A stretch of DNA of 5,012 nt, from the NCBI GenBank assembly GCA_029571495.1, contig JAKPSO010000255.1, positions 1 to 5,012 on the forward strand, written 5' to 3'. A program made the translations under genes and the position numbers. The stretch comes from Pseudomonadota bacterium. Lineage in GTDB: Bacteria > Pseudomonadota > Gammaproteobacteria > Burkholderiales > Casimicrobiaceae. Every line of letters begins with the position of its first letter. Within the stretch, counting starts at the first letter, position 1. The notes under the pieces are model-generated. The model made no database searches. It was not told where the DNA came from and worked only from the letters and a program-made list of their open reading frames with translations. Positions 1-4,521 of the stretch are shown one piece after another.

Positions 1-365
1 TTCAGTTGGTGTTGATGATTGCGGTAGCCGTCGGTAACACGCGGCGCGATTTAGTCGAAGCGGCGTACACGCTCGGTGCGACGGATTCGAGTCTCGTGAA
101 GCGCGTTTTGATTCCGGGGGCGGCTCCCGAAATCGCTGAGATCCTGCGCATGGTTCTCGGTTGGGCGTGGACATACGTGATCGTCGCTGAACTCATCGGC
201 GCGTCAAGTGGCATTGGGCACATGATTACCGACAGTCAAGCGCTCCTCGCCACGGACCAAATCATCTTCGGCATCATTGTGATTGGCCTGATCGGGCTCA
301 CGAGCGACATGCTGTTCAAGTACGCAAATCGCAAGTGCTTCCCTTGGGCGGCGCTGGGGAAATGA
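1..365 (+). CDS. ABC transporter permease, TauC/SsuC/NrtB type (5' truncated)
   Basis: This is the C-terminal part of an inner-membrane permease of a nitrate/sulfonate/taurine-type ABC importer. The reading frame is already open at the left edge (first complete codon at 3) and ends with TGA at 363-365, so about 120 residues are visible and the start lies outside. Near the beginning is the cytoplasmic coupling (EAA) loop, with EAAYTLGAT followed by a V-IPGAAPEI segment. This is the contact with the ATPase and is diagnostic of BPD-type permeases. Two hydrophobic stretches follow: one around GWAWTYVIVAELIGA, and one around IIFGIIVIGLIGL ahead of a basic C-terminal tail. The stop lies 4 bases before the ATPase start, so the two are translationally coupled. 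The substrate cannot be read from this part. Candidates in the family include sulfonates, taurine, nitrate, cyanate, bicarbonate and pyrimidine precursors. Confidence 0.9.
   Translation, partial: QLVLMIAVAVGNTRRDLVEAAYTLGATDSSLVKRVLIPGAAPEIAEILRMVLGWAWTYVIVAELIGASSGIGHMITDSQALLATDQIIFGIIVIGLIGLTSDMLFKYANRKCFPWAALGK
356..360 (+). promoter_or_regulatory. Ribosome binding site for the ABC ATPase gene
   Basis: GGGGA lies 9 bases before the ATG at 370 and inside the last codons of the permease gene. It supports the 370 start and translational coupling of the two genes. Confidence 0.5.
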
Positions 366-369
366 CGCG

Positions 370-1155
370 ATGAGCATACTTTCTGTCCGTGGCGTATCGC
401 GAACATTTTCGTCGGAAGGACGCGCTCCGACCGTTGCACTACAAGCGACCGATTTAGACGTTGCCGAGAACGACTTCATCACGATTCTTGGACCTTCTGG
501 TTGTGGCAAGAGCACGCTGCTGCGCATCGTCGCGGGGCTTGATCAGCAGACGTCTGGCGAGGTACTGCTCGACGGTAAGCGCATTACCGGCCCCGGTGCT
601 GACCGCGGGATGGTGTTTCAGAGCTACACGCTGTTCCCGTGGTTGACCGTCATCGACAACGTCTGCTTTGGGCTGCGCGAGCGGAATTTGCCTCGCGCGG
701 AACAACTCGAAGTTGCCAATGCCTTCATTCAAAAAGTTGGCCTGCGTGGATTTGAGAATCACTTTCCGAAGCAACTCTCGGGTGGCATGCAGCAGCGCAC
801 CGCGCTGGCTCGTGCGCTGGCGAACAATCCACGCATGTTGCTCATGGACGAGCCCTTCGGCGCGCTTGATCATCAGACGCGCGAGCTCATGCAGGAGCTT
901 CTGCTTGGCATTTGGGAGGCTGAGCGCAAGACCGTGCTTTTTGTGACGCACGACATCGATGAAGCCGTGTTCATGGGCAGTCGCGTGATGGTCATGAGCG
1001 CGCGGCCGGGGCGTATCAAGCTTGACCGCGCGGTGCCGATGCCGCATCCGCGCAGCTACTCGGTGAAGACGACGCCGATGTTTATGGACATCAAAGCCGA
1101 ACTCACCGAACAGGTTCGAATGGAAGTGATCGCGGCGCAGCGCGCGAATGGTTAG
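370..1155 (+). CDS. ABC transporter ATP-binding protein, TauB/SsuB/NrtD type
   Basis: This is the cytoplasmic ATPase (261 residues, normal for the family) that powers import through the permease encoded just upstream. All nucleotide-binding motifs are intact: Walker A GPSGCGKST at 41-49, Q-loop Gln84 in a QSYTLFPW context, signature LSGGMQQR at 136-143, Walker B MLLMDE at 156-161 with catalytic Glu161, D-loop GALD at 164-167, and the switch His194 in THDIDEA. The LFPW sequence after the Q-loop, the THDIDEA box and the SARPGRI segment near 210-216 are typical of nitrate/sulfonate/taurine ATPases. The C-terminal extension of about 45 residues is short and has no regulatory domain, unlike NrtC. 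The ATG at 370 is preceded by GGGGA. The gene ends 15 bases before the stop codon of the convergent SDR gene. The transporter class is secure, but the substrate is unknown because the binding protein is outside the window. Confidence 0.95.
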   Translation: MSILSVRGVSRTFSSEGRAPTVALQATDLDVAENDFITILGPSGCGKSTLLRIVAGLDQQTSGEVLLDGKRITGPGADRGMVFQSYTLFPWLTVIDNVCFGLRERNLPRAEQLEVANAFIQKVGLRGFENHFPKQLSGGMQQRTALARALANNPRMLLMDEPFGALDHQTRELMQELLLGIWEAERKTVLFVTHDIDEAVFMGSRVMVMSARPGRIKLDRAVPMPHPRSYSVKTTPMFMDIKAELTEQVRMEVIAAQRANG

Positions 1156-1170
1156 CGCCTTAACGCGAGA

Positions 1171-1959
1171 CTAGAACGTACCAGGGTACTCGCCGCCATC
1201 CATTAGGATGTTCTGGCCGGTGATGAAACTCGCGTGTTGGCTACACAGGAACGCGCAGGTAGCGCCGAATTCTTCAATAGTGCCCATGCGTTGCGAGGGG
1301 TTCTTGCTGAGGCGCGCCGCAGCGACCTCCGCGACGGGTTTGCCGTCGCGCTTGGCCCAATTGGCGAGCATCGTGTTCATTCGGTCCGTGTCGAAGGGGC
1401 CCGGCAATAGGCCGTTGATGGTGACGTTTCTGCTCGCCACTTTTTGCTGACGCGCGAGACCTGCGACGAATCCGGTGAGCCCGCTTCGTGCCCCGTTTGA
1501 AAGTCCCAGGGTGTCGATGGGAGCTTTCACGGCACCGGACGTGATATTCACGATACGGCCAAATCCGCGCTCGCACATTCCGTCGATCACGGATTTCATC
1601 AGTTCGATGGGCGTCAGCATATTGGCGTCTACGGCTTTGATCCAATCGTCACGTGACCAGTTCCGGAAATCGCCGGGTGGTGGCCCACCTGCGTTATTGA
1701 TGAGGATGTCGAAATGGGGCGCGGCGGCGAGGGCGGCGGCACGGCCTTCCGGCGTTGTGATGTCGCCGGCGACCGCGATCACCGTGACGGCGGGGTTGGC
1801 TGCGCGCAATTCGGTGGCCGTCGCTTCCAGAGCTTCCACGCCCCGTGCCGTGATCACCGCGTTCACACCTTCCTCAACCAATGCTCGTGCGCAACCCTTG
1901 CCCAAGCCTTTGCTCGCGGCGCAAACGAGCGCCCATCTGCCTTCGATTCCCAGTTTCAT
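1171..1959 (-). CDS. SDR-family oxidoreductase-like protein with atypical active site
   Basis: This 262-residue protein has the length and order of a classical short-chain dehydrogenase/reductase. The dinucleotide-binding loop is AASKGLG at 14-20, replacing the usual TGxxxGIG. It is followed by an acidic residue in AGDIT (65-69), the NNAGG motif at 88-92, Asn113 of the catalytic tetrad, and catalytic Ser141 in IVNITSG. The C-terminal part has the LLPGPFDT loop (184-191) and the GQNILMDGG strand (248-256) seen in FabG-like enzymes. The residues 13 and 17 positions after Ser141, normally Tyr and Lys, are Ser154 and Arg158 (SNGAR), so conventional hydride-transfer catalysis is doubtful. The start at 1959 is supported by AAAGG 7 bases upstream on the minus strand. 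It is a single gene, convergent with the ABC genes and divergent from glnB. FabG-like names in databases would be fold-level only, and no substrate can be assigned. Confidence 0.92.
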   Translation of the reverse strand: MKLGIEGRWALVCAASKGLGKGCARALVEEGVNAVITARGVEALEATATELRAANPAVTVIAVAGDITTPEGRAAALAAAPHFDILINNAGGPPPGDFRNWSRDDWIKAVDANMLTPIELMKSVIDGMCERGFGRIVNITSGAVKAPIDTLGLSNGARSGLTGFVAGLARQQKVASRNVTINGLLPGPFDTDRMNTMLANWAKRDGKPVAEVAAARLSKNPSQRMGTIEEFGATCAFLCSQHASFITGQNILMDGGEYPGTF

Positions 1960-1966
1960 CTCCGTG

Positions 1967-1971
1967 CCTTT
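1967..1971 (-). promoter_or_regulatory. Ribosome binding site of the SDR gene
   Basis: Read on the minus strand, AAAGG sits 7 bases before the ATG at 1959-1957. A second purine run (GGAG) directly abuts the ATG and is too close to serve. The spacing supports the chosen start. Confidence 0.55.
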
Positions 1972-1992
1972 CTTGCTCAGTAACTAGTTTGC

Positions 1993-2007
1993 CGCGAGCG
2001 GCTCGCG
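1993..2007. repeat. Perfect 7-bp inverted repeat, possible operator
   Basis: CGCGAGC and GCTCGCG are perfect reverse complements around a single central G. With a 1-base centre it is a poor RNA hairpin but a plausible dyad for a dimeric DNA-binding protein. It lies 34-48 bases upstream of the SDR start codon, in the divergent spacer. The arms are GC-rich, so chance in GC-rich DNA is possible. Confidence 0.35.
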
Positions 2008-2182
2008 TGACATCTTTTTAACGTGATACTTGAATAGGCGCATCGGCAATCACCCCAAAATTGAAAAGGCGTGCGGTTGCGCCCGTCGACATCGCACAAG
2101 ACGAGTTGCATAGTCAGACCCGCGCCCACGCAGGTGGCCACCGCAGTGAGGGTCGCATCGGATTAGTCCTGAGGCGTGGCGT

Positions 2183-2208
2183 CGGCAGGATTCCTGTGCG
2201 GCCTGCCG
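2183..2208 (+). repeat. Inverted repeat upstream of glnB
   Basis: CGGCAGG at 2183-2189 and CCTGCCG at 2202-2208 are perfect 7-bp complements separated by 12 bases. The repeat ends 53 bases before the glnB ATG. It could be a protein-binding dyad over the promoter, or a leader hairpin if transcription starts further upstream. Confidence 0.35.
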
Positions 2209-2209
2209 G

Positions 2210-2224
2210 GCCAGCACCTCTGGC
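2210..2224 (+). repeat. Small stem-loop (5-bp stem) upstream of glnB
   Basis: GCCAG and CTGGC pair around a 5-base CACCT loop, immediately after the 2183-2208 repeat. On its own it is short enough to be chance. The tandem placement just before the glnB leader is why it is recorded. Confidence 0.25.
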
Positions 2225-2229
2225 ATACT
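2221..2229 (+). promoter_or_regulatory. Candidate extended -10 promoter element for glnB
   Basis: TGG followed by CATACT resembles an extended -10 element: TGn, then 4 of 6 matches to TATAAT. There is no recognisable -35 hexamer 16-18 bases upstream. If used, transcription would begin near 2236, giving a leader of about 25 bases. Confidence 0.25.
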
Positions 2230-2249
2230 CTCAAGTTACACACCTTGAC

Positions 2250-2254
2250 GGAGG
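2250..2254 (+). promoter_or_regulatory. Strong ribosome binding site of glnB
   Basis: GGAGG lies 7 bases before the ATG at 2262. It fixes the glnB start there rather than at the in-frame TTG about 200 bases upstream. Confidence 0.85.
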
Positions 2255-2261
2255 ACAAGCC

Positions 2262-2600
2262 ATGAAAAAGATAGAAGCCATCATCAAACCGTTCAAACTC
2301 GACGAAGTTCGTGAGGGACTCGCTGAGGCTGGCATCACTGGGTTGACGGTCACCGAGGTCAAAGGCTTTGGGCGCCAGCGCGGTCACACTGAGCTCTATC
2401 GTGGCGCCGAGTATGTCGTCGACTTTCTACCGAAGACGAAGGTTGAGTTAATTGTTGCTGAACACGACGTTGAGCGCGTCGTCGAAGCCATCGTCAAGGC
2501 GGCCCGTACCGGGAAGATCGGCGACGGGAAAATTTTTGTATCCAGTGTGGAGCAGGTAGTTCGCATCCGCACAGGTGAAACCGGGGAAGCGGCAGTTTAG
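2262..2600 (+). CDS. glnB: Nitrogen regulatory protein PII (GlnB)
   Basis: This is a 112-residue PII signal-transduction protein, the standard length. PII trimers bind ATP/ADP and 2-oxoglutarate. Depending on uridylylation by GlnD, they control glutamine synthetase adenylylation (GlnE), NtrB and other targets in the cytoplasm. The sequence begins MKKIEAIIKPFKLDEVRE. It carries the T-loop (about 37-55) with YRGAEY at 46-51, including the uridylylation site Tyr51, and the B-loop signature TGKIGDGKIF at 83-92. The C-loop RIRTGE at 101-106 is also intact. Conserved ligand residues Gln39, Lys58, Lys90, Arg101 and Arg103 are present. The early residues (KKIEAIIKPF) and C-terminus favour GlnB over GlnK, and no amtB follows, which agrees. 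The start is set by GGAGG at 2250. The gene is followed after 43 bases by mscL with no terminator between. Confidence 0.97.
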   Translation: MKKIEAIIKPFKLDEVREGLAEAGITGLTVTEVKGFGRQRGHTELYRGAEYVVDFLPKTKVELIVAEHDVERVVEAIVKAARTGKIGDGKIFVSSVEQVVRIRTGETGEAAV

Positions 2601-2630
2601 GCTCGCCGCATTAGTTTTAAGCAACAAACG

Positions 2631-2636
2631 AGAGGA
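2631..2636 (+). promoter_or_regulatory. Ribosome binding site of mscL
   Basis: AGAGGA sits 7 bases before the ATG at 2644. It selects this start over the in-frame ATGs at 2650 and 2653 and over longer readings that run back into glnB. Confidence 0.75.
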
Positions 2637-2643
2637 CAACACT

Positions 2644-3069
2644 ATGTCAATGATGGAAGAATTTAAAGCCTTTGCAATGAAAGGCAACGTCGTCGATCTG
2701 GCCGTCGGCGTCATCATCGGTGGAGCGTTCGGGAAGATTGTCGACTCACTTGTGGGCGACTTGATCATGCCGGTCGTTGGCAAGCTCTTCGGCAACATGG
2801 ACTTTACGAATTTGCTCGTCGTGTTGGGGGACAATCCAAACAAGCTTACGGCGCTGGCGGATTTGAAGAAAGCCGGTATCGCGACATTCGCTTACGGTAA
2901 TTTCATCACCATACTGTTGAATTTCATCATCCTCGCTTTCGTGATCTTCATGATGGTCAAAGCGATGAACAAGGCCAAGGCTGCGGCTGAACCGCCGGCT
3001 CCACCGGCACCGCCAACGCCGGAAGACGTTATCCTGCTCCGCGAAATTCGCGATAGCCTGAAAAAGTAA
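2644..3069 (+). CDS. mscL: Large-conductance mechanosensitive channel MscL
   Basis: This is a 141-residue inner-membrane channel subunit. MscL forms a homopentamer that opens under membrane tension and releases solutes during hypo-osmotic shock. The N-terminal amphipathic helix (MSMMEEFKAFAMKG) leads into the family signature KGNVVDLAVGVIIGGAFGK at 13-31, which includes the gate-lining Gly22. TM1 spans about 16-45. A periplasmic loop (about 46-82) contains the FTNLLVVLGD segment. TM2 (about 84-106) is FITILLNFIILAFVIF, followed by a lysine-bearing cytoplasmic stretch. An Ala/Pro linker (114-125) joins the C-terminal bundle helix, PEDVILLREIRDSLKK. Length and order match E. coli MscL (136 residues), and the start aligns with its MSIIKEF beginning. 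It follows glnB by 43 bases and ends just before a strong terminator, so it is probably the last gene of a glnB-mscL transcript. Confidence 0.97.
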   Translation: MSMMEEFKAFAMKGNVVDLAVGVIIGGAFGKIVDSLVGDLIMPVVGKLFGNMDFTNLLVVLGDNPNKLTALADLKKAGIATFAYGNFITILLNFIILAFVIFMMVKAMNKAKAAAEPPAPPAPPTPEDVILLREIRDSLKK

Positions 3070-3088
3070 CGCAAACGCTGCGTACGAG

Positions 3089-3122
3089 AGAAAAACCGAC
3101 CGCTTGGTCGGTTTTTCTTTTT
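3089..3122 (+). terminator. Rho-independent terminator after mscL
   Basis: A perfect 13-bp stem pairs 3089-3101 with 3106-3118 around a GCTT loop. The core is ACCGACC/GGTCGGT, flanked by A-rich and T-rich arms, so the descending arm merges into a run of T residues interrupted by one C (3112-3122). It starts 20 bases after the mscL stop. The A-tract/T-tract symmetry would let it act on either strand, but there is no minus-strand gene nearby to terminate. Confidence 0.92.
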
Positions 3123-3131
3123 GGCGTATTA

Positions 3132-3156
3132 CACTTGCCCGTGAGCCTTGCAAGTG
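3132..3156. repeat. 7-bp inverted repeat with 11-base spacer
   Basis: CACTTGC at 3132-3138 and GCAAGTG at 3150-3156 are perfect complements. The repeat lies between the mscL terminator and the candidate promoter of the substrate-binding-protein gene, at about -70 to -95 from the predicted transcription start. That would suit an activator or repressor dyad. Evidence is the symmetry only. Confidence 0.3.
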
Positions 3157-3191
3157 CACGCAGAATGCGGGTAAGCCCGTGGTTTGTGCTG

Positions 3192-3220
3192 TTGGCAACG
3201 GTTAAGGTTTGATGCAAAAT
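3192..3220 (+). promoter_or_regulatory. Candidate sigma-70 promoter for the substrate-binding-protein gene
   Basis: TTGGCA at 3192-3197 (5 of 6 to TTGACA) is followed after exactly 17 bases by CAAAAT at 3215-3220 (4 of 6 to TATAAT, with the key A2 and T6). The surrounding sequence is AT-richer than the coding DNA. The predicted start of transcription is near 3226-3229. This fits a transporter operon insulated by the upstream terminator. Confidence 0.45.
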
Positions 3221-3228
3221 TACTTATC

Positions 3229-3254
3229 AGCAATAACTATCTTTGGTTGTTGCT
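3229..3254 (+). other. Leader stem-loop before the substrate-binding-protein gene
   Basis: AGCAATAAC at 3229-3237 can pair with GTTGTTGCT at 3246-3254 as a 9-bp stem with one G-U pair and an 8-base loop. It begins where the candidate promoter would start transcription and ends 11 bases before the strong ribosome binding site, which stays unpaired. Such 5'-end stem-loops can protect an mRNA from decay. That role is inferred. Confidence 0.4.
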
Positions 3255-3265
3255 TCCGGAATTCA

Positions 3266-3273
3266 TAAGGAGG
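3266..3273 (+). promoter_or_regulatory. Near-consensus ribosome binding site of the substrate-binding-protein gene
   Basis: TAAGGAGG matches the anti-Shine-Dalgarno sequence very closely and lies 5 bases before the ATG at 3279. It rules out the in-frame TTG at 3243 and predicts high translation, as expected for a periplasmic binding protein. Confidence 0.9.
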
Positions 3274-3278
3274 CTTAC

Positions 3279-4418
3279 ATGGTTCGGATTCTTTGCGCTG
3301 CGGTTGCAGCGACGTTTGCAGTTACTGCAGCAAACGCTCAGGTAAAAATTGGTCTGACGCTGTCGTTGACAGGTCCGGCCGCGTCACTCGGCATCCCGGA
3401 GAAAAACTCAGTCGACCTGATGCCGAAGAAAATTGGCGGCGTTGACGTTACCTACATCATCCTAGATGACGCCTCCGACACGACGAAGGCAGTGACCAAC
3501 ACCAAGAAACTGATTACAGAAGACAAAGTTGACGTGATCATTGGCTCGACGACGACGCCGAACGAAATGGCGATGATCGACGTGGTGGCAGACGGTGAAA
3601 CGCCCAATATTTCGCTGGGCGGCTCCGCGCGTATCGTCGCCACCGCCAATCCGAAGACGCGTTGGGTGTTCAAGGTTTCTCAGCACGACTCTCTGATGGC
3701 CGACGCCGTCGCAGTGCATGCCAAAGCGGCGGGCATCACGTCGATGGGCTTCATTGGCTACAACGACGCGTACGGCGAAGGTTGGCTCGTTGAGATGAAG
3801 CGTTCGGCCACGACCGCAGGCATCAAGATGGACACCATTGAGCGGTTTAACCGCACGGACGCCAGCACTACGGGGCAAGTGCTCAAGCTGATGGCGGCCA
3901 ACCCGCAAGCAATCCTGATCGTGGGTTCTGGCACTCCGGCTGCAACGCCGCACAAAGAGCTCGTAGCTCGTGGCTACAAGGGACGCATCTATCAAACGCA
4001 CGGCGTCGGTAACTCGGACTTCCTGCGCGTCGTAGGTAAGGACGGCAACGGTGCCTTCCTGCCAGCCGGCCCGATGCTCGCTTACGAGCAACTGCCTGAC
4101 AGCAACCCGATTAAGAAGGTCGCCAAGGAATACATCACGCAGTACGAAGCCAAATTTGGCCCGCGCACGACGTTCGGTGGCCACGCTTGGGATTCTTACA
4201 TCGTGTTGAACAAGGCTATTCCTGAGGCCATGAAGACGGCGAAGCCAGGCACCAAAGAATTCCGCTTGGCGCTGCGCAATGCTCTCGAAAACACCAAGGA
4301 AGTCGTGGGCGTGCACGGCGTGTTCAACATGAGCGCGCTCGATCACAACGGTCTCGACAATCGTGGTCGCACGATGTTCATGATCAAGAACGGCGCTTGG
4401 GCGCTCGCGACGAAGTAA
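3279..4418 (+). CDS. Periplasmic substrate-binding protein, LivJ-like (Peripla_BP_6), of an ABC importer
   Basis: This is a 379-residue secreted binding protein of the branched-chain-amino-acid-type (HAAT) ABC family, which captures its ligand in the periplasm and delivers it to LivH/LivM-type permeases. A Sec signal peptide (basic MVR, hydrophobic core, AAA/ANA end) should be cleaved after Ala20, leaving QVKIGLTLSLTGP. Family features are the first strand with the SLTGPAASLG loop (29-38), LDDASDTTKAV (62-72), the ligand-loop region IIGSTTTP (87-94), NISLGG (110-115), GYNDAYGEGW (160-169) and GGHAWDSY (300-307). The segment that in LivJ usually reads like an NAAGGI helix-turn is shortened to LMPKKIGG (47-54). 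The start at 3279 follows a near-perfect ribosome binding site. The LivH-like permease gene begins 103 bases downstream. The ligand could be an amino acid, an amide or an aromatic acid, and the sequence does not tell which. Confidence 0.93.
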   Translation: MVRILCAAVAATFAVTAANAQVKIGLTLSLTGPAASLGIPEKNSVDLMPKKIGGVDVTYIILDDASDTTKAVTNTKKLITEDKVDVIIGSTTTPNEMAMIDVVADGETPNISLGGSARIVATANPKTRWVFKVSQHDSLMADAVAVHAKAAGITSMGFIGYNDAYGEGWLVEMKRSATTAGIKMDTIERFNRTDASTTGQVLKLMAANPQAILIVGSGTPAATPHKELVARGYKGRIYQTHGVGNSDFLRVVGKDGNGAFLPAGPMLAYEQLPDSNPIKKVAKEYITQYEAKFGPRTTFGGHAWDSYIVLNKAIPEAMKTAKPGTKEFRLALRNALENTKEVVGVHGVFNMSALDHNGLDNRGRTMFMIKNGAWALATK

Positions 4419-4427
4419 CGCGATTTT

Positions 4428-4453
4428 CGGTGCGCAGTTTGCGCTGCGCACCG
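4428..4453 (+). other. Intercistronic stem-loop 1 (10-bp perfect stem)
   Basis: CGGTGCGCAG at 4428-4437 and CTGCGCACCG at 4444-4453 form a perfect 10-bp GC-rich stem with a 6-base TTTGCG loop, starting 9 bases after the binding-protein stop codon. What follows (TTGCGATTTG) is not a U-tract, so it is not a canonical intrinsic terminator. It suits a 3'-end stabiliser or partial attenuator that keeps binding-protein mRNA in excess over permease mRNA. Confidence 0.6.
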
Positions 4454-4464
4454 TTGCGATTTGT

Positions 4465-4488
4465 GGCACAGCGTAGACGCGATGTGCC
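4465..4488 (+). other. Intercistronic stem-loop 2 (bulged)
   Basis: GGCACA at 4465-4470 pairs with TGTGCC at 4483-4488. Inside it, GCG at 4471-4473 pairs with CGC at 4478-4480 around a 4-base loop, leaving a two-base GA bulge. It lies 11 bases after the first stem-loop and 33 bases before the permease ATG. No T-run follows. Confidence 0.45.
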
Positions 4489-4521
4489 GGCGTTCCGGTT
4501 TGCGTTGAAAGCCCCCGAGCT

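Larger units (their letters stand above)
1960..2261. other. Divergent intergenic region between the SDR gene and glnB
   Basis: About 300 bases without a credible gene, containing the 5' regions of two divergent genes. The glnB frame stays open upstream to a TTG at 2061. The 67 extra residues it would add are basic, low in conserved character and absent from known PII proteins, and they have no ribosome binding site, so I treat this as non-coding. The spacer holds inverted repeats at 1993-2007, 2183-2208 and 2210-2224, listed separately, and an AACTAGTT palindrome at 1982-1989. I found no convincing paired -35/-10 promoter for the SDR gene and no good sigma-54 site. Confidence 0.6.

Noticed and set aside
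454..1047. Minus-strand open frame opposite the ABC ATPase gene
   Set aside because: It is His/Arg-rich without motifs. The plus strand encodes a complete ATPase with every catalytic motif.
1178..1189. Small palindrome GTACC-AG-GGTAC near the SDR 3' end as a terminator
   Set aside because: The 2-base centre cannot form a stable loop. It lies in coding sequence and has no T-run on either strand.
1475..1987. Plus-strand open frame opposite the SDR gene
   Set aside because: It has no recognisable domain and no ribosome binding site, and it overlaps a full-length SDR-fold gene with conserved motifs on the minus strand.
2221..2236. Possible sigma-54 (-24/-12) promoter upstream of glnB, suggested by TGGCAT
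   Set aside because: The second element should have GC exactly 10 bases after the GG. Here it reads AG, and there is no TTGCW, so the match fails.
2061..2261. In-frame 5' extension of glnB starting at a TTG, adding 67 residues
   Set aside because: The true start has GGAGG at proper spacing and matches the universal PII N-terminus (MKKIEAIIKPF). The extension has no ribosome binding site, and known PII proteins lack such a domain.
2601..2643. Separate promoter or terminator between glnB and mscL
   Set aside because: The 43 bases show no stem-loop and no acceptable -35/-10 pair. Only the mscL ribosome binding site is evident.
3243..3278. Earlier TTG start for the substrate-binding protein
   Set aside because: It would place 12 polar residues before a perfectly normal signal peptide and would ignore the near-consensus ribosome binding site directly before the ATG at 3279.
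3462..4469. Long minus-strand open frame opposite the binding-protein gene
   Set aside because: It is antisense to a clearly recognised gene. The product is rich in Arg/His/Val without any family motif, as expected of a mirror frame in GC-rich DNA.
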